From the NCBI GenBank assembly GCA_019009955.1, contig CM032232.1, positions 50,468,501-50,532,500 of the forward strand: a stretch of DNA of 64,000 nt, given 5' to 3'. This DNA is from Riptortus pedestris (lineage: Eukaryota; Arthropoda; Insecta; Hemiptera; Alydidae). The notes beneath the pieces were generated by a model. It was not told where the DNA came from and did no database searches. It saw only the letters and a program-made list of their open reading frames with translations. The position numbers and the translations under genes were made by a program. Positions 45,284-55,446 of the stretch are shown piece after piece. Within the stretch, counting starts at the first letter, position 1. Each line of letters starts with the position of its first letter.

Positions 45284-45765
45284 GTGTTGCCACTCAAGAG
45301 GTCGCAATTTTTATCTTATCGTTACCGATCTTCATATATAATCGTTTTATGTAAAAAGAAAGATGAAGTTCGTTAACGGTTGAAATTGGCCAGGTTGAGG
45401 TGGGTTTCGAGTGGGAGAACTTTCCAAATTCGATATGTCTCCGTTATTATAAATCGGATCGAAAAATTGTATAGAATCTATCTTTTTGCAAATGTAATGT
45501 TCTATAAATGCTCTAATATACGTGTACTCTCTAAATTCAATATTAACTGAGATATTTGCATTTTTTTTAGTTTTCAGCCTTCAATAAACCTCCATTCCTA
45601 CTCATGTCACATAAACAATATTCTATTATATAATGAAACACCTTAAACTTAAATAAATCAAATATTGTTCTCATTGAACATTTACTTTTTAAGATATATG
45701 CAAATACATGGCTAATGTAGGAAATCTGCTTAGTTAACGCAGCACCTGCGTGACGGACTTTTTAG
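45088..45765 (+). mobile_element. HINE-like element, 3' part (continuation)
   Basis: The (TA)n tract with TATG/TACA variants runs to about 45279. Then come TTGTGTGTTGCCACTCAAG, GTTTTATGTAAAAAG, subfamily-B CTACTCATGTCACATAAACA, GGAAATCTGCTTAGTTAACG, the hairpin CGCAGCACCTGCG and TGACGGACTTTTT. Together with 42935-43112 it makes one complete copy. Confidence 0.8.
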
Positions 45766-46679
45766 TTACGCTTCAGTGAATGAAAACGAAAATATTATTG
45801 CTTTTTTTAATTTATTTTTTTTGGCAGTTCCGGTCACTTTATGCAACAAAAGATAATCGGGATATGATATCAGTAGGTAACTAGACTTTTCTATCACAGG
45901 TCTTTTGGAAATTTTACTTGTTTGGTCTGATGTCAAGTAGATAAATGTCATAATTTACACTGAAATAAGAATTAGCCAATAGTCAACTGGAGAAAATATG
46001 AGAAATATCCGGGAGAGATGGATTGAGCCGCCATGAAGATTTGATGAGTGACCCTGGTAGAATAAGCTTATCATTGGTAATTGGGTTCAGTCGGACGAAT
46101 ATGTCAGGCTTTGAACACACACAAAGGTCTCCACTCGGGCCAGCTCAAGGCCGAATTAATGTCCACACAAATTTATTCCACTGTAGTATTTCTACATTTA
46201 TAAGAAAATATGATTCTACTTATAATTTATTTATTTTTTCAGACAGCCTGTTGTGTATTAAAGAAAGATTCGACCATTTCAATCGCCATTCCTTAACTGG
46301 CTGAGTATCTTCCATCTTAAAATAAAAATTAGATTTAATTTCAGGAAAAAAGAAAGGATCTTTAGGTCTCAAACCAGCTATCTTTATTATCTTATTTCAA
46401 ATAGCAGCCGTTTCGCCCTCCTGGGCATTAGCAATGCAGAAACATACAGGACAAATTTTTTTATCTCACAACCATAAAGCCAATTCAAAGATTTATTAGA
46501 TTTATAGAGTTCTTACAAACCTTTAAAATTATTCGTCAAAAATTTTTGTTTTCTATAAACAATTTTCTAATTTAATGAAAATATTTCAAATAATTTCATT
46601 TCATATTCAATAACATTTATACTTATAAAATGCATTCGCTATGAAATTAGCTCAGATTCCATGAATATTTTTTATAAAA
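45766..46679. other. Spacer without recognised genes
   Basis: The 93-codon frame 46023-46304 opens with TTG, not ATG, and has no known domain. AT-rich sequence follows. Confidence 0.35.
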
Positions 46680-47100
46680 TCCTTCAATTTAAATAATTAT
46701 ATAGAATTAATTAATTTCGTAAAACGATCTTAATATCACTCTAAATATATAACATACGTACATTTTTTTATTTAATTTATTGATATGAAAATTCATTAAA
46801 CCATGACAACCTTTATAAATTATGAAAAACTTGTCTCACCTTAAAGAGATAATGTACCAAACATAAATTGTTTTTTTTACCTATTTTTAAGACAAATATT
46901 TGGTAGTTTTATTAAATATTTGAACATTTTTACAGAGCTTTAAAGAATTTGGCTCATGAAAATGATACGCTTTTCTCGAAATATATGTTTGTGGTTGGGG
47001 TTTCAAGCAAATTCTTTTACCTTGTTTTATGATAATTTCTTATACTATTTCAGTAAAAGAAGCTCATGTTTTGTTTCACAAACATTGTTATTCGGTTCCA
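46680..47100 (+). repeat. Dispersed repeat E, copy 2
   Basis: Matches 31190-31720 in block order. Its last 150 bp (GATACGCTTTTCTCG to TTCACAAACATTG) also match 48545-48675. Confidence 0.5.
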
Positions 47101-47478
47101 GTATTTTAATTAGACGTGTTGTAGAGTTCTAACAAACCTTCAAAATTATTCCTCCTAGTCAATATAATAATAATAAATCTCCACAGAATAATAAACTCCT
47201 TAATTAGCCTGTATGTTTTTAGCCCCCAGGAAAGATCCTTTCTTTTGTCCTGGAATACTTTAATTGTTCTCAGTAAGGATTAGATGCAATTAATTACATT
47301 TAATTCAAGAACTAGCTGTAAAATATTTACGGTAATTCGAACTTTACTCACTAGTTAAACTTGGCCAGTCTTGCAGTAAATTCATAAGATTTATGCCCCA
47401 AGATTCATCTTTGAGTGAGTGAAGGTTTATTGATCTGACCTTGGGCTGCCGCTAGCTGCATACTGATCATCTGTCAAC

Positions 47479-47821
47479 AGTCACTGGGAATCCCTCCCTC
47501 AAATCTCCTAGCCTTGTTTTATCCTTGCCATTTACTGGATACACCAAAATTATTACTGGTCTTCCTAATTTTCTGGATCTTCCTCTTTAATATCTAGAAG
47601 AAACAAGTTGTGGGCCTAATCATTGTCAAACACACACATTCGATAAGGACTGTCAAAGAGTCCTATAATGTTCAAAAGAGAAAATGTATCGAATCCGAAT
47701 TATTTCAAATATATCGCAAAATATGAGTATGACTTTGATTAGTATATTCGGAAATTGCCGCATTCTGAAATACAGTGTACAAGAGCATTACAGTACTCGC
47801 GCAGTTTCCAGATAATAAATT
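47479..47821 (+). repeat. Direct duplication, unit 1
   Basis: GGGAATCCCTCCCTCAAATC through to CAGTTTCCAGATAATAAATT is repeated at 48178-48530 with scattered substitutions and a few small indels. The unit contains AAACACACACATTCG and AAGGACTGTCAAAGAG. Function unknown. Confidence 0.8.
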
Positions 47822-47984
47822 GACCTTCCATTCTACATTATTCCAAATGCGCCAAGCTGCCAAGAGATACCTTAACTCAGCAGCCATCATCTGAGAAAGC
47901 TAAAGTTAATGCTGGAAGAACCACCTGGAAGTATACCATAGCATATTTAAATAGCTATGGTACTCGCTAGCTATGGATAATATA

Positions 47985-48165
47985 AAAATTCCGTGGCGCA
48001 GAGGCAGCGTAAACTAAGCAGATTTCCCAAGTAATAGTGTAACACATTTGTGATCTCTTCTCACCACATATTCTCTAATAGTATGTAAAAAAAAACTGAA
48101 GAGTAAAAGGGGGTGGGGAGGTTATTGAAGATTCAAAACAAGAAAGCGCAAATAACTCTCTTTAT
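47985..48165 (-). mobile_element. HINE 3'-end fragment, inverted, subfamily C
   Basis: ATTCCGTGGCGCAGAGGCAGCG, AAACTAAGCAGATTTCCC, then AATAGTGTAACACATTTGTG as in 28140. It separates the two duplication units. Confidence 0.6.
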
Positions 48166-48177
48166 AATTGTATTAGT

Positions 48178-48530
48178 ACAGTCACCGGGAATCCCTCCCT
48201 CGAATCTCCTCTTGTCTAGCCTTGTTTTATCCTGACCATTTACTGGATTCGCCAAACTTATTATTGGTCTTCCTCGTTTTCTGAATCTTCCCCTTCAATA
48301 TCTAAAAGAAACGAGTAGTGAACGAAATCATTGTCAAACACACACATTCGAGAAGGACTGTCAAAGAGTCCAATAATGTTCAAAAGAGAAAATGTATTGT
48401 ATCCGAATTATTTCAAATATATCGCAAAGTATTAGTATGTCTTTTTAGTATTTTCGGAAATAGCCGCATTCAGAAATATAGTGTTCAAGAGCATTACAGT
48501 ACTCACGCAGTTTCCAGATAATAAATTATT
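48178..48530 (+). repeat. Direct duplication, unit 2
   Basis: Second copy of 47479-47821, followed directly by repeat-E sequence (48545-48675). Confidence 0.8.
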
Positions 48531-48842
48531 TTCTATAATCAAATTGAAACGCTTTTCACGAAATATTTATATTTTGCGGTTGGGGTTTCAAATACATTCG
48601 TCTATCTTGTTTTATGATTATTTGTTATACTATTTTTTGTATAAAAAGTTCATGTTTTGTTTCACAAACAATATTGTTTGGTACAAGCACATCTTCACAA
48701 TCTCAATACAATGAGGTGGCTTTCAAGCCACTTTGGAAAACTCTACACCATCCTTCTTTATTATGTCACTCACACTTATGTCACATTTTATCTTCGGCCT
48801 TCTTCGTGCTACCCCACTCATTCTTACCGGTTGGGTTACTTC

Positions 48843-48987
48843 TTTTAGCAGATTTCCCTTAAGGGAAATCAGCTATTGAGGTCGTACTCATGACGCAAGT
48901 TTCGAAAAATTTCCTCAAATGTCCATCGATCCTACCCAGGAGATGACGAAAATGAGGTCCGTTCAAAATTATATATATACTCGTATA

Positions 48988-49042
<55 letters not shown>

Positions 49043-49408
49043 CTGTTAACGCTCTAGCGGTCGCAATTTTTGATTGATCGTTACCAACCTCGGGATTTAA
49101 TCGTTTTATGTAAAAAGGAAGATCAAGTTCGTTAATGGCTGAAATCGGACCAGTGGCAGGGGGGGGGGGTTTAGATGGGAGGATTTTTGAAAATTCACAA
49201 TATCTCCGTTATTATGCGTCAGACTAAAAATTGTATACAATCAATCTTATTGCAAATTAAATTTACTATAAATATTGTTCTATACATTTATTTTGTATCT
49301 TGGATATTAACCGAGATATTTAGACTCCTAATCAACCTTGCTATTTTGCCAAATTCCTCCATAAGTACGACCATAATAGGCGATTTACCTTAAGGGAAAT
49401 GTGCTAAA
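48843..49408. mobile_element. HINE-like element with 5' ends at both edges
   Basis: The left edge TTTTAGCAGATTTCCC with palindrome is a normal 5' end and the interior runs direct to AACCGAGATATTTAG (49320). There the sequence jumps to an inverted 5' end: GTACGACCATAATAGGCG, then TTACCTTAAGGGAAATG and GCTAAAA. It therefore has terminal inverted repeats of about 45 bp and no 3' hairpin. (TA)n at about 48985-49036. Confidence 0.7.
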
Positions 49409-50284
49409 ACCTTTAAACCCAAGAAGATAGCCGTGATGAAACTAGTTATTCTGGCTTAGAGTTTAGTGACCAAATCATTGAGCTGCTAAAGCGCTACGTT
49501 TTTAGAACAAATAGATTCCCGTACGTTAGAACAGGAAGGGCGAAAGGGAAATGAGCTAAGAATGTAGAGGGCGACAATTTACATGGAGATATGAAAATTG
49601 GCATGGCAGTTAATCACAGTGGGCGTAGGTGACGGGCAAAGGTCAGAAATATACAATTGATTATGAGCATTTTATTAGAACTTTCCTCTTTGTCTCAATT
49701 CTAATTAGCATCATGTTATTGAGGCAAGACTGAAAGTTGTGGTCCGGGCTTTCATAGTAGCTAAGGGCTATCATTAGTCGTCAACATATACAGGCTACGG
49801 AGGGTTGGCTCTCTAACTATTCGGACGAGTGAAATTCTCTATACTTTTCCTCACCCCTTTATCGTTGGATAATCTGATTCGGAAGATCAGGCGTTATGGC
49901 TGCGTGTCCTTGTACTGCTCGTCCTTTCCATGGGCTTCAGAGTTTAATGTAACAATCACTATGTGTATCTTGTTAAAACAACAACATTGATCACTGATTA
50001 ATTGACAGAGGTGATTAATTGTTAATTAAGATCATTGATTTGCTTTAATATCATCTGCACCCTCTAGCTTGTTATTCGTTTGTAATTCATTTTTACAATT
50101 TATTTGATTGTTAACTAATATGACTAGCTATGAAATCTTCACAATTTATATTATTACACAATGTGCAGGCCCTTTCCCATTTCTGTAATTTACTAAGTTC
50201 TAATTCAAGGTAGGACAAATTGCAAATGGCAGGAGTTCTGAGCTCGCCATTTTAAAGATAACCTCTAAAGTGAAAAATTCCTAA
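49409..50284. other. Spacer without recognised genes
   Basis: No frame, RNA or repeat I can support. Confidence 0.4.
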
Positions 50285-50560
50285 TGGCATAAAAGTCATT
50301 CACGGAGGGGCTGCGCAAACCAAGCATATTTCCCTCGTGTCGATGTGTTACATTTGCCATATTTTCTATATTTCCAAATCTGATGAGTAGTGGTGGGGGT
50401 TTACTGAACGCTGAAAACAATGAAGTACTAAAAGCTCACTTAATATTTGAGTTACGAAAATGTGCAAGATACGAAAATTATAAAGCATCTCTAATTTAAC
50501 CTGATAAGCGCTATAATATTTTCCTATACGACTCGTACCAACGAGTATGGTATGGAATAA
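50285..50560 (-). mobile_element. HINE 3'-end fragment, inverted, subfamily C
   Basis: AAGTCATTCACGGAGGGGCTG, AAGCATATTTCCCTCG, GATGTGTTACATTTGCC and a GGGGGTTTACTGAACGCTG block. It fades out after about 50540. Confidence 0.55.
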
Positions 50561-51359
50561 ATAAAATTTTAGGAACTAAAAATCAACTTAACAATTGATC
50601 TTAATTGGTGACATCACTTGTCTTCAATATTGTGCCATAAGATTTATGAGCTTTCTGTGTAGCTCCAGCAACACACCATCGGTGAGCAACCACAGTTGAT
50701 ATAATCAAATAAAGATTTTCTTCTTCTCGAATCTTGGAAATAATATATGTATTTATACTTCCCTTAAATTATTGTATGATTTTTTTCATTGCCAATTTTG
50801 TGGCATTCAACTTAATTAGGATTGGATGATAAGGGTTTTCCCACCAATACAAGTTAAACTCACAATGTCAACGGGGTGGATATTTAGTGAAAACTATTCA
50901 AATTGTAAAGTTCGTTGTCACAACATTCAAAAAATTGAGGCTCATAAGATTGTTTTTATTCAATTTTAACTGACGCCTTAAAAGAAAAAACAAAAGCAAA
51001 CTGAAGTCAGACTAGTCAATTTGGTGTAAAAGAGATCGTGGCATCATCCAGATATTATTATATTAATAAGACAATTTGTTTAATGGTAATCTGAGAACAC
51101 GGTGATTTCAACTAGAAGCTACAAGAAATGATGATCGAAAGCTCGGTGGCAGAAAATCCTATGATTCCCGGTAAAGAGTACTGAAATACCCCTTATTCAC
51201 CAATAAGACATTTAAGCTCACTAGACGATCCCATACATCATTCAAAGGTAATAACAAACCAATATAAACTGCACTCAAAGAAATTGGAAAGAGTCACTTA
51301 ATATAAAGTGAAATGGGTGCTAAGAAGGAAAAGAAACATGCACAGAGACTGATAAAAGA
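50561..51359. other. Spacer without recognised genes
   Basis: Nothing supported. Confidence 0.35.
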
Positions 51360-51421
51360 GGAGAAGGTGAGAGAGAAGGAGAGACAGGAGGGGGGGGGGT
51401 GGTAGAGAGAGTGGGAGAGGA

Positions 51422-51465
<44 letters not shown>

Positions 51466-51555
51466 AGTAGAGCGAGAGAGAGAGAGAGAGAGAGAGTAGA
51501 GAGAGTGAGAGAGAAAGAGAGAGAGAGAAAGAGAGAGAGTGAGAGAGAGAGAGAG

Positions 51556-51593
<38 letters not shown>

Positions 51594-51662
51594 ATGAGAG
51601 AGAGAGAGAGAGAAAGAGAATGAGAGAGAGAGAGAGTAGTAGAGAGTGAGAGAGGGGGGGGG
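51360..51662. repeat. (GA)n purine tract
   Basis: About 300 bp almost wholly A/G, with GAGAGA runs broken by TAGAGA and GTGAGA, and G-runs at both ends (51390-51399, 51654-51663). It is the only long homopurine tract in a window dominated by (TA)n. Confidence 0.9.
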
Positions 51663-52124
51663 GGTTAGTAGGAGATCAATTCAGAGAATGGGGGAGAAAG
51701 GACAAGATTGGGTAAAGGTCTGAGTGGTGTAAAGGAAGAGAGGAATGGGAGAGGGTTGTAGCTGGAGAGGTGTTGACAAAGGTAAATGCAGGAGTGGGCG
51801 GGCCCTCGCTCTGCTGCCCCCAACCCCAGCTAAGGGATGCCTCCACCCCAGTCCTTAATTCCCCCTCTCAGGGAGAATCGAAATAAATAAGCCCAGGATA
51901 ACCTTCGACCTTACAGATCTAAGAATAATTCCCGATTTCAGAAGAAATCATTTCTCCGTTCAAGAAGGGACAAACTCTTCTTGGAGCAGGTTCTCAGCAG
52001 GCCCTAAAATAGCGGCCTGTACTGCTTTAAAAGAAAGTTCGAGTCAGCAGGATTATTGTAATCGCAAAAGTTTTCGGTTTTCAGATTCCAACGTAAATAC
52101 GCATTCCGGCTTTCCATAAACCCA
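51663..52124. other. Spacer with a GC-rich patch
   Basis: 51780-51880 is C-rich (GGGCGGGCCCTCGCTCTGC). No gene or repeat recognised. Confidence 0.4.
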
Positions 52125-52248
52125 TTTTAGCAGATTTCCCTTAAGAGAAATCAGCTATTGAGGTCGTACTCATGACGCGATTTTCGAAAAATTTCTTCAA
52201 ATGTCCATCGATCATACCCAGGAGATGACGAAAATGAGGTCCGTTCAA

Positions 52249-52298
<50 letters not shown>

Positions 52299-52960
52299 CT
52301 GTTAACACTCTAGCGGTCGCAATTTTTGTTTAATCGTCACCAAACTCGGTATTTAATCGTTTTATGTAAAAGGGAAGATCAAGTTCATTAATGGCTGAAA
52401 TCGCACCAGTGGAAGGGGGGTTTAGAGGGGGGATTTTCAAAAATTCGAAATATCTCCGTTATTATGCATCGGATCGAAAAATTGTATAAAACCAATCTTA
52501 TTGCAAATTACATTTACTATAAATATTGTTATATACATTTATTCTCTATCTTGAATATTAACCGAGATATTTGCATTTTTATGAATTATGTGGTCGGGTA
52601 TAGTTCGGATTAGGTCGGCCATTTCCGTCGGCTCAGGTGGGAGGCTTCTTCTAACCTTACCTGTTGTTTCTAACCTTACCTTATCTTCGTTACTTTGCAA
52701 GACTTATGCGTTCTGTTCATCCGCCCCCCCCCCTTCTGTAGTTCTTGGACTACTAAAATTTGAGTTATTAAAATATAAATTATTATTACAATTCAGAAGC
52801 CGTTTCAGTTAGGAATTTATTTTAATTAACTTAAAGATTTCTCATTACCATTTGTATTTAATCACGGTGGTATTGTGTTACCAGTATGGAGATTTCTCTA
52901 TTGTAATACTTCACATGGGAAATCAAATTAGTTTACGCAGCCCCAACGTGACGGACTTTT
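52125..52960 (+). mobile_element. HINE-like element, full length, long subfamily
   Basis: TTTTAGCAGATTTCCC, palindrome with one change (CCCTTAAGAGAAATC), (TA)n at about 52254-52294, GTCTGTTAACACTCTAGCGG, the C-run at 52722, and CTACTAAAATTTGAG as in 9590. The 3' subterminal repeat (GGGAAATCAAAT) and hairpin (CGCAGCCCCAACG) are damaged. Confidence 0.8.
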
Positions 52961-53156
52961 CTATAGCTTGACCGTGATGCCTGAATCTACATTCTTATCT
53001 CGCATAACTAGCTTAAGATTGTTGATATTTCATATTCAGGATTGCTGTAACATTTAGTTGTAACCTCCCATGTCATCGAAATTGACCAAGGGAAGGGGAT
53101 GATTAGAGAAGGGCAAAAATTAAAATATTTACAATGCTCCTTACGTATCACAGATA

Positions 53157-53632
53157 CAAAAGTCCGTCACGCAGGGGCTACGTAAACTAAACCGTTTGCA
53201 ATAGATAAATCTACATACTGGTAACAGCCGTGAATATTAAGTGAATAAATATAACATATTAATTATATGGAAAACTATTTACAATAGCTAGTGCTGTAAT
53301 TTATAATGAATCAGAATAATTTTTTATCTCAATCACTCAAATTTTTGTAATTCAAGAACAAAAGAAGAGGGGGGGGTCAATAGAAGGTATTTGCATATAT
53401 CTCACACACAATGTAAAAGTTCAATGAAAACAATATTTGGCATTTAACCTTGGAATGAACTAATTCATGATATAGCAGCTTATTATTAATATGACATGAG
53501 TACTGAAAGCCGAAAATTATACAATCCAAATATCTCGGTTAGTATTCATGATACAGAAAATATGTATGGAACAACATTTATAGATCATTCAATGTCCAAT
53601 AAGATTTGTTCTACACAAATTTTCGATCCGAC
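53157..53632 (-). mobile_element. HINE-like element, inverted, left of the errantivirus
   Basis: AAAAGTCCGTCACGCAGGGG, then interior up to TTTTCGATCCGAC, where the retrovirus begins. The copy resumes on the other side at 57764. Confidence 0.8.
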
Positions 53633-53843
53633 AATTAAATACTTCGCACTTACTTACTTCAAAAAAAAACTTTATTGGTATGAACCAGAAATAATTACAG
53701 AATCAAAGATCAGACTAGCATGGAGACGGTAGATACAATAATGAGGAGTGGGAAGGAAAGGATCAGGTATTTATACTAGTTGACTGCTAAACTGCTGAGG
53801 TAGTGTCTGGTCCCGTGGGAGCGGAGCTTCTTCTGCTATAACT
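53633..53843 (-). repeat. Errantivirus 3' LTR
   Basis: About 210 bp. On the minus strand it begins AGTTATAGC and ends ATTTAATT. TATAAATA lies at 53768-53775 and a CAATAAAG polyadenylation signal near 53670. It differs from the other LTR at one base in the CAGACTAGCATGG segment (G here, A there). Confidence 0.9.
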
Positions 53844-53851
53844 CCCCCATG
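53844..53851 (-). other. Polypurine tract of the errantivirus
   Basis: On the minus strand, GCATGGGGG immediately precedes the LTR start AGTTA. This is where plus-strand DNA synthesis is primed. It is short but correctly placed. Confidence 0.7.
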
Positions 53852-53877
53852 CTTAGGATTCGAAGTCCTCTGAGAAT

Positions 53878-55446
53878 TCAGGAGGATGGAAGTTTCCAAG
53901 GATCAAAACGCCGGTGTGGTAGATTTGATGGCACTTCTTGTAGAGATATGGCTTCGCCTTGAGGTTCTTGTAGCTGTTGAGAAGGTGGAGGTTCCAGACA
54001 CTTTGATGTACAGTAATATTTATATACTACAATTACATGAAATATTAACAAGTAGGTTATTAGAAAATACATAATTATGTGAGAATAATCAAAACTTACA
54101 AATTCTAGAGGCTCTAATGGGAAATTATCTATACTAGGTGAATTTAGATGTTCAAATGTGAGGTTATAATTTTGAATATCTTCTGGATTGTGTTCAAAAT
54201 TTAATATATGGGAGTCAATGGTTACAATATTAGTTTTAGGGCATTCTAAAATTGACTCATTATGATTAAGCTTAATTAGGGCTGAACTAGGGAGGAATAC
54301 AGGGTTGGATATATCGGATATATGAATTATACTAGTCTTAAAACTAAGGTATAAATCTATGCTATCTATATATTTAAGAAATGAAGATGTATGAATGGAA
54401 GTAGTGACACAACCATTTGAATTCCCTAAGAATAAATTTTTAATACAAATATCATCTACAGGTCTAATGTTTCTACAATAATAATTAGATAATATAAATG
54501 TACAATTACCCACTAGTGTATTTGTTGTGTTTTGGAGTAGCTGTGTATAAGGTGATATCGTAGATATTATTTGATCATCATGGATGACTGGTGTCTTCAG
54601 TAAGTAAAATGTCCTGTATGTGTGGCTCAGTAAGGGTAGTGATATGAAAAAGTATATTAGTCCTTCATGTGTGGCACAATTTAATGTGCTCGTCAGCCAT
54701 AAAATTTCTGTGTCTGTGGATAACAAGGGGATTTTGGAGAGTGTCTTCATGTCGAGTTGGCCTATGAGTGAAGAGTGAGGAATCCCTATTTTACACATTT
54801 CTAGACAAGTTTCTAATTCATTTATCCTGATATATACATAGTTGAGAATTGTGTAGAGTTCAGTCAAGTGTATGTGTCGTTCATCGTTGTCAAGGGAATT
54901 TGTCAACTTTTGAGACCTGTCGTTGTTTCTGTTTAACGCGTCTATATCGTGTTTAAATGTATTGATGAGGTTTTTGTTGTATGCACTCTGACGTTCAATA
55001 TTATGTTCTATGTGATACGAGTTTTTCTGGAGTTCAGTAATTGTTTGGTCATAGTACTCTTTGTCCTGTGCATCCATGTTTCCTGTGAGCCATTTAATGG
55101 CTGATCCTAATCCGTTAATAATACCACGTCTCCTTCTTGATGACGAATTTATATTAAAAATTGTTCTCAATTTATTTTTAGTAAATTGCAGTAAACGATT
55201 AGTGACCTCATAAGTTTTTAAGTCTTTAAATTTAGGTAGAACTTTTTCGGTGTCAATTAATTCAGTATATAGGTTAGTATAGTTAACGAAGTGTGTGATT
55301 GTATGGTATTTATCAATGGAGTATGAGTCTGGTAGTTTAATCGGGAGTATACCTGGCGTCTTGGAGATATCAGTCACTTGATACTGTACCGTCTGAGTCA
55401 TCGTCTTGAGGAGCACTAGGGTCATGAACCATGTCTGTGTCGTCAT
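53878..55446 (-). CDS. env: Errantivirus envelope protein, F-like fusion glycoprotein, intact frame
   Basis: 522 codons without a stop. Residues about 5-20 are hydrophobic and could be a signal peptide. A furin-type site RRRR at 104-107 is followed by GIINGLGSAIKWLTGN, the conserved fusion-peptide motif of baculovirus F-like Env proteins. A heptad-like region follows, then a block with several Cys residues, N-glycosylation sites such as NYT at 55, a transmembrane segment at about 455-478 and a 44-residue cytoplasmic tail. The frame overlaps the end of the gag-integrase frame by 77 bp in another phase. In this group env is made from a spliced RNA. An open env beside a deleted pol is unusual. 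Envelope-mediated membrane fusion is inferred from the family, not shown here. Confidence 0.85.
   Translation of the reverse strand: MTTQTWFMTLVLLKTMTQTVQYQVTDISKTPGILPIKLPDSYSIDKYHTITHFVNYTNLYTELIDTEKVLPKFKDLKTYEVTNRLLQFTKNKLRTIFNINSSSRRRRGIINGLGSAIKWLTGNMDAQDKEYYDQTITELQKNSYHIEHNIERQSAYNKNLINTFKHDIDALNRNNDRSQKLTNSLDNDERHIHLTELYTILNYVYIRINELETCLEMCKIGIPHSSLIGQLDMKTLSKIPLLSTDTEILWLTSTLNCATHEGLIYFFISLPLLSHTYRTFYLLKTPVIHDDQIISTISPYTQLLQNTTNTLVGNCTFILSNYYCRNIRPVDDICIKNLFLGNSNGCVTTSIHTSSFLKYIDSIDLYLSFKTSIIHISDISNPVFLPSSALIKLNHNESILECPKTNIVTIDSHILNFEHNPEDIQNYNLTFEHLNSPSIDNFPLEPLEFVSFDYSHIIMYFLITYLLIFHVIVVYKYYCTSKCLEPPPSQQLQEPQGEAISLQEVPSNLPHRRFDPWKLPSS

Noticed and set aside
44993..45376. Tyr/Ile-rich open frames on both strands
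   Set aside because: They are translations of (TA)n with TATG/TACA variants.
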